Position numbers and translations under genes: made by a program | DNA from: Streptomyces diastatochromogenes | Lineage (GTDB): Bacteria; Actinomycetota; Actinomycetes; Streptomycetales; Streptomycetaceae | Assembly: GCF_002242805.1 (NCBI RefSeq) | Contig: NZ_MCGQ01000008.1 | Coordinates: forward strand, 124,001 to 188,000 | Direction of reading: 5' to 3' | Length of the DNA stretch: 64,000 bases | Notes under the pieces: generated by a model | What the model was told of the DNA's origin: nothing | The model's database searches: none | What the model saw: the letters and a program-made list of their open reading frames with translations, nothing else | Shown here: one piece after another, positions 51,440 to 60,552 of the stretch | Position numbering within the stretch: the first letter of the stretch is position 1 | Layout of the letters: every line of letters starts with the position of its first letter

Positions 51440-51811
51440 TCAGTGCTTGTCGACCGCCGAGGCCCAGTCGAGGTTCACGCCCATGTCGGAGTACATCTTC
51501 GTGTAGCCGACGTAGCAGTTGAACTTCTCGACCTTGCCGTTGTGCAGGTACCAGAAGTCGGCGGTCGGCACGTCGACCTTCGCGCCGGTCGGCTTGACGG
51601 TGCCCGCCGGCGTCTGAAGCGGCCCCTCGAACGTGCCCTGGATCGACAGCTCGATGCTGACCACGTCGCCGCTCACGGTGATGCGCTTGAGGTCACGGTG
51701 CACGTCGGGGAAGAGGTTGGCCATGTAGGGCAGAACGTCACCAAGCGCCTTGCCCTGGTAGGTCTTGCCGGCGACCACGTCGTTGAAGACGCCGTCCTTG
51801 GTGCCGTGCAC
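51440..51811 (-). CDS. SnoaL-like/NTF2-fold protein, probably 5'-truncated
   Basis: The 123-residue product matches the SnoaL-like fold from its second element on (Asp-Gly-Val-Phe-Asn-Asp-Val, Tyr-Gln-Gly-Lys, Phe-Pro-Asp-Val-His, Phe-Trp-Tyr-Leu-His-Asn-Gly-Lys-Val). Family members normally have another 20-30 residues, with the first helix, before this point. No good ATG/GTG with a ribosome site exists upstream; the GTG at 51811 is the nearest, and weak. It may be a remnant. Confidence 0.6.
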   Translation of the reverse strand: MHGTKDGVFNDVVAGKTYQGKALGDVLPYMANLFPDVHRDLKRITVSGDVVSIELSIQGTFEGPLQTPAGTVKPTGAKVDVPTADFWYLHNGKVEKFNCYVGYTKMYSDMGVNLDWASAVDKH

Positions 51812-51907
51812 CAGGAGGGGCGGGCGCCGGCCTGGAGTTATGCGGTCACTGATGGGCCACCTGCCGAGCGATCGGCCGCTTGACAGCAAAATCAAGCAGC
51901 TGTTTGA

Positions 51908-51929
51908 GTTCTGTCTATGGCGACAGAAC
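51908..51929. promoter_or_regulatory. Perfect palindrome over the tetR start codon
   Basis: GTTCTGTC-N6-GACAGAAC has 8-bp perfect arms (51908-51915, 51922-51929), and the start codon ATG (51917-51919) is in the spacer. This size and symmetry fit a TetR operator, so the regulator probably represses itself and perhaps the divergent SnoaL-like gene. Confidence 0.6.
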
Positions 51930-52549
51930 GGACAGATCAACGCCGCGAGGCCGGCCAGCGGACGCGGGACGGCCTGCTGGCCGCAGCGCAGGAGCTGCTC
52001 GCGCGACGGGGCCAGGAGGGTGTGACCCTCCGCGAGATCACGGATCGCGCGGGAGCCAACGTCTCCGCGGTGAGCTACCACTTCGGGTCGCTGAAGGCGC
52101 TGTGCGATTCGGCGATCGAGAACGCTCTGGAGCGGTACCTGGACGCGCAGATCGACGAGGTCGCTTCGCTCGACACCGCATCCGGCGTCGAGGATCTGGC
52201 CGCGGCGTTCGCCGGGCCGATGATGCGTGCGCTGGCGGCCGGCGGACAGGATCTGGCGGTGATGCGGACGGTGGCTCGCGTCGGGATCGACCCCCCTGAG
52301 GGCTGGGGCCGGCTGACAGCGAAGTTCCAGCAGTCCCGGCGGGACGTCGTCCGACAGCTCTCGGCGAGGATTCCCGGAGTCGAAGAGCGGGAGTTGGACT
52401 TCCGCATCCGGTGCGCGGCCGGCCTGCTGAACTGGCTCGTGTTGGCGCCCATAGGTACCGAGCTGGCCGCCGAGCCCCCTGAGCAGATCGAGCGGTGGCT
52501 GGTCCCGGTGTTGGCAGGGGCGTTCCGCGGCTCCCCGAATGTCGGCTGA
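51917..52549 (+). CDS. TetR-family regulator
   Basis: The 210-residue product has an N-terminal TetR helix-turn-helix (about 15-62; Val-Thr-Leu-Arg-Glu-Ile-Thr-Asp-Arg-Ala-Gly-Ala-Asn-Val-Ser-Ala-Val-Ser-Tyr-His-Phe) and an all-helical ligand domain. It is divergent from the SnoaL-like gene, with a palindrome over its start codon. Confidence 0.9.
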   Translation: MATERTDQRREAGQRTRDGLLAAAQELLARRGQEGVTLREITDRAGANVSAVSYHFGSLKALCDSAIENALERYLDAQIDEVASLDTASGVEDLAAAFAGPMMRALAAGGQDLAVMRTVARVGIDPPEGWGRLTAKFQQSRRDVVRQLSARIPGVEERELDFRIRCAAGLLNWLVLAPIGTELAAEPPEQIERWLVPVLAGAFRGSPNVG

Positions 52550-52699
52550 ACCGGGCTGACACCGCCGGCCCGGACGTGAGATCCAGGAGAACGGGGCACG
52601 CCGTCGAGGTGTGCATGCGCGACGACGCCGCTCGATAGGCATGCGAGCCGAGGTCACCCGTGACCGGGAGGGGTCTACCCGGCCGCCGCCGGCTCTGTG

Positions 52700-53020
52700 C
52701 TACGGCGCCGTGCCCACAGCGTGCACGGCACGTAGCGAGAGGAAGGACGCGGTGACGGGCACGTCGAGCGTCGCCGCGCCGTCCGTGACGGGCAGGTCGG
52801 TCCAGGAGGCCCCGTCGTCCGTGGAGTACGCGAGAGAGGTGACCCTGGTGTTCGCCTGTGTCGCCTCCGTGGTGCGTGCGGTCGCCGTCGCGTCGACCCG
52901 GACCGCGCCGGCGCCGGCGCGGTTGGACGCGTCGAGGCCGGAGACCTTCACGCGGGTGTCGATCAGGGGGAGTTCCCCCCTCCCGGCGTAGTCCGAGCGG
53001 AACGTCCACTCGTTGCGCAC
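52700..53020 (-). pseudogene. C-terminal fragment of a secreted protease-type protein
   Basis: About 106 residues of beta-rich sequence (Phe-Arg-Ser-Asp near the start, Leu-Pro-Leu-Ile-Asp-Thr-Arg-Val, Tyr-Ser-Thr-Asp-Asp-Gly-Ala-Ser-Trp) resemble the end of secreted subtilisin-like proteins. No signal peptide or catalytic domain precedes it; upstream the sequence changes into a PIN-domain remnant. Confidence 0.55.
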
Positions 53021-53266
53021 GCGTGCCGGGCGATGGCACGGTAGTCGGCATCGTCGTGGAGGACAGCAAGACCGTGGTGGGCCGCGGTGACGGCGATGAC
53101 GAGGTCCGCCGCCGAGGCGCTGCGGTGTTCCCCGGCCCGGGCCATACGGTGTTGAGCACCGCTGATCCAGCGCCCCGCGTTCTTCGGCACCGACACGTCC
53201 GGGTAGAGATCAGTGAACATCTCCGTGATCTCGTCGTACTCGCGTCCGTTCCGGGCGCTGTGGAGA
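53021..53266 (-). pseudogene. VapC (PIN-domain) toxin remnant
   Basis: The frame reads Ser-Ala-Arg-Asn-Gly-Arg-Glu-Tyr-Asp-Glu-Ile at its start and Ala-Ala-Asp-Leu-Val-Ile-Ala-Val-Thr-Ala and His-Asp-Asp-Ala-Asp-Tyr at its end, matching the second half of VapC PIN toxins. The first half, with the initial catalytic Asp, is deleted right after the VapB-like stop, and the very C-terminus is lost at the junction with the protease fragment. Confidence 0.65.
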
Positions 53267-53456
53267 TCACCGGCTGCGCTTCTCCGCTTGGTGCAAGCGC
53301 TCTGCGTCCTCGACGGCACCCCACTCACGCGCACGTTCGAAGTGGCGGCTGATGCGCGCCGCGCGCTCCTGCTGCTCGACGTAGAAGCGCAGAGCGAGGT
53401 TGACCGCCTCCTTCTTGGTCCTGACCTTGGACTGCAGTCGCGACGCAAACTGCAGG
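53267..53456 (-). pseudogene. VapB-type antitoxin remnant
   Basis: The open frame contains Thr-Lys-Lys-Glu-Ala-Val-Asn-Leu-Ala-Leu-Arg-Phe, the conserved helix of VapB antitoxins, and ends Ala-Glu-Lys-Arg-Ser-Arg. There is no start codon between the SDR stop and this motif, so the ribbon-helix-helix N-terminus is missing. Confidence 0.65.
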
Positions 53457-54218
53457 TCAGGCCTGCTCGGTGGGGCGTACGAGAAGTTCGGCGACGGCCA
53501 CGTGCCGGGGGCGGGTGACGATGTAGCCGACGGTGTCGGCGATGTCCTGGCTCTGCAGCCGCTCGATGTCGCCCAGGGCGGCGACGATGTGCTGCTGGAT
53601 GACGTCCGGGTTGTGCGTGCGCAGTTCGGTGTCGACGCTGCCCGGCTCGATGACGGACACGCGGACGTGCTGTCGTGCCAGTTCCTGACGCAGTGCCTCG
53701 CTGAAGGCGCCGACGCCGAACTTGGTGGCGCTGTACACGGCGGACATGGCATAGGCGTTGCGGCCGGCGAGCGAGCCGATGTTGACGATGTCGGCGACCT
53801 GGCGCGGCTCCTCGGCGGCTGCCTTGACCAGGTGGGGGACGGCCGCGTGGGCGGTGTACATCAGGCCCATGAGGTTGATGTCGATCATGCGCCGCCAGTC
53901 GTTCAGGTCCGCGCTGGGGGCGGGCCCGAGGAGCATGAGGCCGGCGTTGTTGACCAGAGTGTCCAGGCGGCCCAGCCCTTCGACGGTCCGCTCGACCGCC
54001 TCGGCGGCGGCTTGGGCGGTGGTGATGTCGGCGGGCACGACCAGGGCCTTGCCGCCGGCGCCGGAGATCTCGGCGGCGAGGTCGGTGAGCCGGTCCTCGC
54101 GTCGGCCGACCAGGGCCACGGAGGCGCCCTCGCGGGCAAGCTCCAGCGCGGTGGCGTGGCCGATACCGCTGGATGCTCCGGTGACCAGGGCGACGGTTCC
54201 TTCAAGACGACGATTCAT
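53457..54218 (-). CDS. SDR-family oxidoreductase
   Basis: The 253-residue classical short-chain dehydrogenase has the NAD(P) motif Thr-Gly-Ala-Ser-Ser-Gly-Ile-Gly (about 14-21), Asn-Asn-Ala-Gly (about 89), and the catalytic Ser ... Tyr-Ser-Ala-Thr-Lys. An Arg-Arg after the second strand suggests NADP. It is divergent from a TetR gene that probably controls it. Confidence 0.92.
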   Translation of the reverse strand: MNRRLEGTVALVTGASSGIGHATALELAREGASVALVGRREDRLTDLAAEISGAGGKALVVPADITTAQAAAEAVERTVEGLGRLDTLVNNAGLMLLGPAPSADLNDWRRMIDINLMGLMYTAHAAVPHLVKAAAEEPRQVADIVNIGSLAGRNAYAMSAVYSATKFGVGAFSEALRQELARQHVRVSVIEPGSVDTELRTHNPDVIQQHIVAALGDIERLQSQDIADTVGYIVTRPRHVAVAELLVRPTEQA

Positions 54219-54308
54219 GGGTTGAAGCCTTTCGATGAACGGCCACGCTGCCGCGGGCCGTACGGGGGTAGAGGCCGCTCGAGGCAGGGCCGAGGGCACA
54301 ATGGGGAA

Positions 54309-54917
54309 GTGAGCAGCACTGGGCAGAAGACCACCGACGCCGCACGTCAGAAGATCAAGAGCGAGGGCGAACTACCGCCCCGCGAACGCCTGGTCCGGGC
54401 CGCGTCGCGGCTGTTCTACTACGAGGGCGTCCGCGCGATCGGCGTGGAGCGGCTGATCGCCGAGGCCGGGGTGACGAAGGCGACCTTCTACCGTCACTTC
54501 GCCTCCAAGGACGACCTGGTCGTGGCCTACCTGCTGACCAAGGACGCCTACTACAAGGAGGTGGCCGAACCGCTGGCCGCCGCGCACCCGCCCGCGGAAG
54601 CGATCGACCTGATCTTCGAGGCCATCGCCGAGCACGCCCGCGAGCGCGGATTCCGCGGCTCGCCGTTCATGAACGCGGCCGCCGAGTACCCGGACGCCGA
54701 CCATCCGGTCCGCGGCCTGGTCGCCTCCCACCGGGAGTGGATCCGCAGCCTCTTCCGGGAGCTGCTCACCCGTCTCGGCCACACCGACCCGGAGTCGGCC
54801 GCCGGTGCACTGCTGATGCTGTACGACGGCGCGATGGCCGCCGGCTACCTGGACGACTCGACGGCCGCCCACAAGACCCTGCTGAACGCGGTCCAGCTGA
54901 TCCGATCGGGCGGCTGA
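54309..54917 (+). CDS. TetR-family regulator
   Basis: The 202-residue product has an N-terminal TetR helix-turn-helix (Val-Glu-Arg-Leu-Ile-Ala-Glu-Ala-Gly-Val-Thr-Lys-Ala-Thr-Phe-Tyr-Arg-His-Phe, about 50-68) and a helical C-terminal domain. The GTG at 54309 is the likely start. It lies 90 bp from the divergent SDR gene. Confidence 0.9.
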   Translation: MSSTGQKTTDAARQKIKSEGELPPRERLVRAASRLFYYEGVRAIGVERLIAEAGVTKATFYRHFASKDDLVVAYLLTKDAYYKEVAEPLAAAHPPAEAIDLIFEAIAEHARERGFRGSPFMNAAAEYPDADHPVRGLVASHREWIRSLFRELLTRLGHTDPESAAGALLMLYDGAMAAGYLDDSTAAHKTLLNAVQLIRSGG

Positions 54918-55508
54918 CCCCATCGGGGCCGCGCGAGACGGCGGCCTGCTGCGGGGCCCCGGCCAGGCCGGGGCGCGGATTGGTTTCATGGAACCTTTTG
55001 ATCTCTGTTCGACGTGCGCCGGGACGCGAGACCGTCCCTCAAGAGGTAGGAAGACCGGTCGTTCTGCCTCTCGAAGATAGCCCCCTCGGCGTTCGCGCGC
55101 CACTGATCGACCCGTTTGTGGGATCCCTCACCGGTACGCAGCCGGCTCTCGTCGTCGGCCCCCTCGTGCCACAGCGGGGACTCGCTACGGGTGCGACCAA
55201 GATGCCAACGCCACTCCGCAGTGGGCCGTTTCGGCGTTCTGCTCGCGCCCCTGCACCCGAGCGAGCATTCAGCCCGCCATTCCCGGACGACGCCGGACGC
55301 CCACCCCGTACCGCATCTCGGCGGGACCTGAACGGGGTTCATGCCCCTGATCAGGCCTGCAGGCCCCACGATCGATCGGGAGACCGGTGAGCGGGGAGTA
55401 GCGTGGTAGCGAGGGTGGCGAGGAGTCGCCGTGCCCTCGGCGGCAGCCGCTCCGTCACCGCCACCCGCGGTCTGGCGGACTGCCGGAACCGACAGGCAGG
55501 TGAGCTCC
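54918..55508. other. 591-bp region without a supported gene
   Basis: Open frames occur but none has a recognisable product. The first 60 bp include a GC-rich stem (GGGGCCCCGGCC...GGGGC) that could end the tetR transcript. From about 54980 to 55260 the base composition is less GC-rich than the neighbours, so it may be gene debris. Confidence 0.4.
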
Positions 55509-56003
55509 ATGGCCGTCTCCGACCCTCCTCCCCCGGCAGGACTCCTGGCGGACGGCCTGTACGAGTCCCTGCGCCCCGGAACGGCGCTCCTGCGCCTCAC
55601 GACGACCCACGACCGCGCGGGCATCCTCGACGGTGCGTGGTGGCCCCGCTCCAGGAACCCCACCGCCGAACTGCCCGGCCTCATCGCCGCGCTGACCGAG
55701 CGACTCGGACCCGTCACCCGCCTCGGCCTGGACCGCGACGCCTGGGACGAGCTGCCGACCCGGATGACCGTCGGCGGTCACATCGTGCACATCGACTCCT
55801 TCGTCGTGGGGGACGACACCGCCCTCGTGACCCGTGGCGGCCGAGACCACTTCTCGCTGCTCGTGATCCCGCCGGACACGCCGATGCCCGCGGCACGGGC
55901 CGCGATGGCCGATGCGGTCCGTACCGGCAACCTCCGGCAGGCCGGGCAGATCCTGGTCGACACCGCCAGTGATCAGGTCCACCCGACCGGGCCGACTGTG
56001 TAG
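55509..56003 (+). CDS. DUF5994 family protein
   Basis: The 164-residue product has the family hallmark Asp-Gly-Ala-Trp-Trp-Pro-Arg-Ser (about residue 41) and a C-terminal Leu-Leu-Val-Ile-Pro-Pro-Asp. Two more paralogues lie at 59531 and 60549. Its function is unknown, but in Streptomyces such genes cluster with STAS and SpoIIE-phosphatase genes, as here. Confidence 0.85.
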   Translation: MAVSDPPPPAGLLADGLYESLRPGTALLRLTTTHDRAGILDGAWWPRSRNPTAELPGLIAALTERLGPVTRLGLDRDAWDELPTRMTVGGHIVHIDSFVVGDDTALVTRGGRDHFSLLVIPPDTPMPAARAAMADAVRTGNLRQAGQILVDTASDQVHPTGPTV

Positions 56004-56142
56004 CGGCAGGCCCCGATCGCCCAGCGGATCGTCGTGGCAACCGTGTGGCCGGGTTGTCGCACAGGACCATCGGGGGACCAGAGTTTCCGTGACACCGCGG
56101 CCGGGGCCCGGCGGCGGAGTGTCCCGTGAGAGGAAAGGCGGC

Positions 56143-57903
56143 ATGGTGGAGGGCGTAAGGCCCGACGGAGAGCGGGAGGAGCGGCGGCTGTCGGCGGCGG
56201 AGCCGGGTCTGTGGCGGCACGTGGTCGAGCAGCTGGGTACGGCCGTGGCCGTGCTGGACCCGGCGGGGCGGATCGTCGCGGTCAACCCGGCCGCCGAGCG
56301 GCTGCTGGGGCGCGCGGCAGCGGTGATGTACGGGCAGGACCTGCATGACCTGTGCCATCGGGACCCGGGAGGCGCCCGGATCCCCCGAGAGCACTGCCCG
56401 CTGCTGCGGGCACTGGCCGAGGGGCGTTCGACGCGCGGGGACGACGACAGGTGCCTGCGGGGTGACGGACGGCTGATCCCGATCTCCTGGTCGACCACGC
56501 CTCTGACGGACGACGGCGTCTCCCAGGGCATGGTCGTGCTGATCGTCGAGACCGCGGCGGACCGCCATGCCCGCGCGGAACGCGCGGAACAGGCAGAGCG
56601 GGCGGAACGGGTGGAACGAGCCGCCCGTACAAGCGCTCTGGAGAGTCTCACCGAGCGGTTGACACTCGTCGCGGAGATCACCGACGTGCTCGGCCAGACC
56701 CTGGAGGTGGACGAGGCCCTCGCCCGGCTGAGCCGGCTTCTGGTTCCCCGCCTGGCCGACTGGGCGGCGGTGGACCTGCGGGTCGGCTCCCATCAGGTGC
56801 ACCGGGTGGCGGTGACCGGCCCCGAGGGCCGTGACGCCCTACAGGAAGACTGGCGTGGTCATCTTCCGTCGGCCGGGGAGGCGGCCCACTCGCCCCTGGT
56901 CCAGGTGCTGAACGGAGGCGGTCCCGTCCTGCAGGACCGGGCGGACATGGACGCACCGCCCGACTCCCCCCTGGCCGCCGTCCACAGCGCCTTCCTCGGA
57001 GCAACCGGCGCGGCATCCGTCATCACGGTGCCGCTGGGCACCAGACGGCAGGTCACCGGCGCCCTGACACTGGTGCGCACCGACCCGGCACACCCCTTCG
57101 GCACCGGCGATGTGGACGTGGTGAGCGACATCGGCCGCCGGGTCGGCCTCGTCATCGACAACGCCCGCCGGTTCGGCCGCCAGCGCGCCGTCGCCGAGGC
57201 CATGCAGCGCAACCTCCTCCCCCCGCTGCCCCGGCCCGGCCGGATCCAGCTGGCCGCCCGGTACCAGCCCGCTCCGGCCGGCTCGCAGGTCGGTGGCGAC
57301 TGGTACGACGCGTTCATGCTGAAGGACGGCACGCTCGCCCTGGTCATCGGCGACGTCGAGGGCCACGATCTGACCGCCGCGGCCGGCATGGCGCAGTTGC
57401 ACGGCATCCTTCGCTCCCTCGCCTGGGACCACGCCGGGCCGACCGGTGCCGTCGTGGACCGTCTCGACGACGCCATGCACGCCATCACGACCGTGCCGAT
57501 GGCCACCCTCGTCCTCGCCCTGGTGGAAGGCCCGGACACCGGCCCCTGGACGCTGCGCTGGACCAGTGCCGGGCACCCGCCGCCCCTGCTGCTGACCCCC
57601 GACGGAAACGCGCAGTACCTCGAGGCCGGGCAGGGACTGCTCCTCGGAGCCGACCTGGGCGCCGGCGGTCATCGGCCGAGCGCCGCCCACGCGCTGCCAC
57701 CGGGGTCCACGCTTCTGCTCTACACCGACGGCATGATCGAGGTTCCCGGCAGCGACCTGGACACCGGGCTCGGCCGACTGCGCCGCCATGTCCTCGCCCT
57801 CGCCCACGAACCGCTGGACACGCTGTGCGACCGGCTGTCTTCCCTGATGCCCGGCAGCACCGACGACATCGCCCTCCTCGCCCTGCGCCTGCCCGTGCCC
57901 TGA
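56143..57903 (+). CDS. PAS-GAF-PP2C (SpoIIE-type) serine phosphatase
   Basis: The 586-residue product has a PAS domain (about 25-135), an Ala/Glu/Arg-rich coiled segment (about 145-167), a GAF domain (about 185-350) and a PP2C phosphatase (about 365-585) with Gly-Gly-Asp-Trp-Tyr-Asp, Ile-Gly-Asp-Val-Glu-Gly-His-Asp and a late Asp-Asp. It should dephosphorylate STAS anti-sigma antagonists; the nearby STAS protein (60022-60552) is the obvious candidate. No histidine-kinase-like ATPase domain is fused. Confidence 0.9.
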   Translation: MVEGVRPDGEREERRLSAAEPGLWRHVVEQLGTAVAVLDPAGRIVAVNPAAERLLGRAAAVMYGQDLHDLCHRDPGGARIPREHCPLLRALAEGRSTRGDDDRCLRGDGRLIPISWSTTPLTDDGVSQGMVVLIVETAADRHARAERAEQAERAERVERAARTSALESLTERLTLVAEITDVLGQTLEVDEALARLSRLLVPRLADWAAVDLRVGSHQVHRVAVTGPEGRDALQEDWRGHLPSAGEAAHSPLVQVLNGGGPVLQDRADMDAPPDSPLAAVHSAFLGATGAASVITVPLGTRRQVTGALTLVRTDPAHPFGTGDVDVVSDIGRRVGLVIDNARRFGRQRAVAEAMQRNLLPPLPRPGRIQLAARYQPAPAGSQVGGDWYDAFMLKDGTLALVIGDVEGHDLTAAAGMAQLHGILRSLAWDHAGPTGAVVDRLDDAMHAITTVPMATLVLALVEGPDTGPWTLRWTSAGHPPPLLLTPDGNAQYLEAGQGLLLGADLGAGGHRPSAAHALPPGSTLLLYTDGMIEVPGSDLDTGLGRLRRHVLALAHEPLDTLCDRLSSLMPGSTDDIALLALRLPVP

Positions 57904-57936
57904 CCGGGTCCGGGGCACGATCGACGACAGGGGTGC

Positions 57937-58620
57937 TCAGGTCCCCGCAGCCAGCACCAGAACGCGGAACGGGCCGGGCGGCAAGGCCGAACGGGTGTCG
58001 TCTCCGGCGCACTGCCAGCCCCAGGACCGCAGTGTCTCGACGGTCCCGTCGTCCCAGGCGTCCACCAGCGTGACGCCGAGCGTGGCGCCGTGGTCGGCGA
58101 GGAGCCGCCGCTGCAGGCGCCGGGCGAGGTTCCAGACATGGTCCTGGTACTCCCGGCGCACGCGAGGCGGGACGACGATTCCGGAGACGACGAAGAGCCG
58201 CCCGGAGGCGGCGCGGCGCAGCAGCTTCCCCGGCAGGTGTCCGTCGAAGCCCTCTCCCCACCACAGACCGGCGCCGTCCGCGGGAAAGCCGTAGGCGCAT
58301 CCGGTCAGGGCGGTGGTCTCCGCGATCAGCAGCGAGAACCCCGGGCGTCGCGCGTCGGCCGCCAGATGGCGCAGAAATGCGGCACGCGCCTCGTTCCACG
58401 CCCACGGGCCGCCACCGGACAGCTCCGCGTACAGGTCGCCCAGCTCCTGCAGGCGGTCTTCGACCTGACCACGCGTCAGCGGGCGGACGCGTTCTGCCAC
58501 CTGGGGTGAGGATCTGCGCCCCGCTCTCGGCGGGCCCGGCAGACGAATGCGCGGCCTGCCCCGGGCGGGCCGGGGGTCGGGGAGGGCCAAGGTCGTCGGG
58601 AGGAACACGTGCGCGGTCAT
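57937..58620 (-). CDS. GNAT-like acetyltransferase-fold protein
   Basis: The 227-residue product starts at the ATG at 58620 after a weak AGGG. Its C-terminal 150 residues have the strand-helix order of GNAT acetyltransferases (Gly-Arg-Leu-Phe-Val-Val-Ser-Gly-Ile-Val-Val-Pro-Pro, Val-Thr-Leu-Val-Asp-Ala-Trp), though the acetyl-CoA loop is not clear. It converges on the phosphatase gene 33 bp away. Confidence 0.68.
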   Translation of the reverse strand: MTAHVFLPTTLALPDPRPARGRPRIRLPGPPRAGRRSSPQVAERVRPLTRGQVEDRLQELGDLYAELSGGGPWAWNEARAAFLRHLAADARRPGFSLLIAETTALTGCAYGFPADGAGLWWGEGFDGHLPGKLLRRAASGRLFVVSGIVVPPRVRREYQDHVWNLARRLQRRLLADHGATLGVTLVDAWDDGTVETLRSWGWQCAGDDTRSALPPGPFRVLVLAAGT

Positions 58621-59050
58621 GACCAACCCTGCCCCGGGCGCGGACGCAGGCCGACCCGGCGTCGTCGATCCCCGAGAACGGCACCGGCGTCGGAAGCGGT
58701 GCGCGGCGTGCCCTCGGTGTCTCCACGGTACTCCCGGCCGGGCCCGCCTCGGCGGCCCGGCGGTCGACGCCGACTGCGACGGTCCGCGCCGACAACGGCA
58801 CTGACCTTCCGGGAGCGGTCGCTGCTTTCCGGCCCAGGCCGGCTCGCGCGGCCACCGGGCTCGGGCGACCGGCAGGCGGCCGGACGGCCGGACGGCCAGT
58901 CGCCCATGGCACGCACGGCCACCCTTACCCGGCATACCCTTCAGAAGAGGGCCACCGTGGAAACGCACCGCAGCCCCCGCACCGTCGCCCGGCGAGTCGG
59001 GTAGCGACCGGATTTCGTGGTTCGTACCCGTCGCCTGCCAGGAGGTCCGT
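58621..59050. other. 430-bp region without a supported gene
   Basis: This separates two divergent genes. A possible 15-codon leader ORF starts at a GTG (58957) after GAAGAGGG. I see no other gene or strong repeat. Confidence 0.4.
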
Positions 59051-59311
59051 ATGGAGCACGAGCCCTTGCCCTCCGAGAGCCACGCCGAGGTCCGCATCGT
59101 CGCCGCGACACCGGAGGTCGCCCGTCGCGTCGCCGCAGTGCTCCGCCGCTGCTTCGCCTCGACCGAGCAGCGCAGCTACCCCGCCGGCCGCGAGGGAGGG
59201 ACCCGGCTCCATCTCACCCTCGACACCGCGCGCGCCGCGGAACCCGCCCGGTCCTGGCTCGCGACCAGCGAATCGACGGATCAGGACAGGACACACGCCG
59301 ATGAGGTGTGA
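59051..59311 (+). CDS. Small conserved hypothetical protein
   Basis: The 86-residue product begins at an ATG after AGGAGG, one of the best ribosome sites in the window. It has one alpha/beta unit (Val-Arg-Ile-Val-Ala-Ala-Thr-Pro-Glu-Val-Ala-Arg-Arg-Val and Leu-His-Leu-Thr-Leu-Asp). Small proteins of this type often sit beside DUF5994 genes. Function unknown. Confidence 0.75.
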   Translation: MEHEPLPSESHAEVRIVAATPEVARRVAAVLRRCFASTEQRSYPAGREGGTRLHLTLDTARAAEPARSWLATSESTDQDRTHADEV

Positions 59312-59530
59312 CCCGGGTCCGTGAAGCCACGAGGCTCCGCCGTCGCGAAAACAGACGCGAAACAGAGAAGGCGGAGAAGCCACAGTCGGACGACTGACCC
59401 GCCCACGTCTCCTCGGCCGGGAGTAGTCTGACCGTACCGAGGGCTTTTCGCGCAGCGCTACCGGCGGTGCCGTTCCCGGCGAGTGACGAAACGGGCAGTC
59501 GTCCCGCGGCTCCCGGGACGGGACCGCACG

Positions 59531-60025
59531 ATGGAACCGAGCAGAACGCCGGCCGAAGGCGCGTCCGCGGCCGACGCGCAGACGTACCGGATGCCCCTGC
59601 CCCGCCTGACTCTCACCCCGGACGTCAGCCATGGCCCGCTGGACGGGGCCTGGTGGCCGCGTTGCGACGCGCTGGAAATCGAACTGCCCTCGCTCGTCGG
59701 CTCGTTGGAGCCGGACCCGGGCGCCGCGGTACGGGTCACCGTGGACCCCGCCGAATGGCCCGATGCCCCACACACGGTCATGGCGCCCAGCGGGGTGATC
59801 GCCGTGGAGCCGGCCGAACCCGGAAGCGAGGCGCACGTCATCACCCTGGACTGCGGCACCGTGGGACGCTGGGTGCTCCTGGTCGTCCCGCCCGAGGAGC
59901 CCGCCGGAACGGCCGCCCGGCTGTTGGCCGCCGCCGCCGATCCCGAAAACCCGCTGACCGCCGCGCGGATGCTGGCGCTCGCCGAAACGGGTCGCCCGGT
60001 GGGCGCGACCGAGGAGGCGGAATGA
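59531..60025 (+). CDS. DUF5994 family protein
   Basis: The 164-residue product has the Asp-Gly-Ala-Trp-Trp-Pro-Arg hallmark (about residue 41) and Val-Leu-Leu-Val-Val-Pro-Pro-Glu near the end. It overlaps the STAS gene by 4 bp. A GTG at 59483 would add 16 residues; the ATG at 59531 fits its paralogues. Confidence 0.83.
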   Translation: MEPSRTPAEGASAADAQTYRMPLPRLTLTPDVSHGPLDGAWWPRCDALEIELPSLVGSLEPDPGAAVRVTVDPAEWPDAPHTVMAPSGVIAVEPAEPGSEAHVITLDCGTVGRWVLLVVPPEEPAGTAARLLAAAADPENPLTAARMLALAETGRPVGATEEAE

Positions 60026-60552
60026 GGCACGCGGCCCCTTGGGAGCCCACGGCAGGGACGGCCGACCGACCTCAACCACCCTCCTCGCGCGAGTCGTTGA
60101 CCACCCAGGACGAAGCGCCCACGCTCTTCGAGGAGTGCCGCATCATCCGCGCACACGGCGAACTGGACACGCAGACCCTGGCACCACTGGTCCGCGCTCT
60201 GGCCGAAGCACGCGCGGCCCGGCCCGGACGGCTCCTCCTCATAGTGGACCTGAGCGAGGTGACCTTCACCGACCGCGGCATCCTGACGCCGCTGCGCGAG
60301 GCGTGGTCCGACTGCCGCGCCCGGGGCGGCTGGATGCGCATCGTCTACGACCACCACACGGCCGACCTGGTCTTCCGCCACGCCGGCCTCCTCGACCGCT
60401 TCCCCGCCTACGCGAGCGCAGAGGACGCCTGGGAGGGACGAACGGCCCACCCCGCCCTCCGTCTCGCCGCGAGCGCACTCCTGGCCACCGAAGCACACCG
60501 TCCGCCCGACGACGACGTACCGCGCCGAACCGCTCGACGGGACACCTCATGA
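60022..60552 (+). CDS. STAS-domain anti-sigma factor antagonist
   Basis: The 176-residue product starts at an ATG after GAGGAGG. The STAS fold covers about 35-140: Ile-Ile-Arg-Ala-His-Gly-Glu-Leu-Asp-Thr, then Leu-Leu-Leu-Ile-Val-Asp-Leu-Ser-Glu-Val-Thr-Phe-Thr-Asp, with Thr/Asp where a phosphorylatable Ser usually is (Asp-Ser-Ser/Thr-Gly reads Thr-Asp-Arg-Gly). It is translationally coupled to DUF5994 genes on both sides, forming a three-gene unit. Confidence 0.85.
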   Translation: MRHAAPWEPTAGTADRPQPPSSRESLTTQDEAPTLFEECRIIRAHGELDTQTLAPLVRALAEARAARPGRLLLIVDLSEVTFTDRGILTPLREAWSDCRARGGWMRIVYDHHTADLVFRHAGLLDRFPAYASAEDAWEGRTAHPALRLAASALLATEAHRPPDDDVPRRTARRDTS

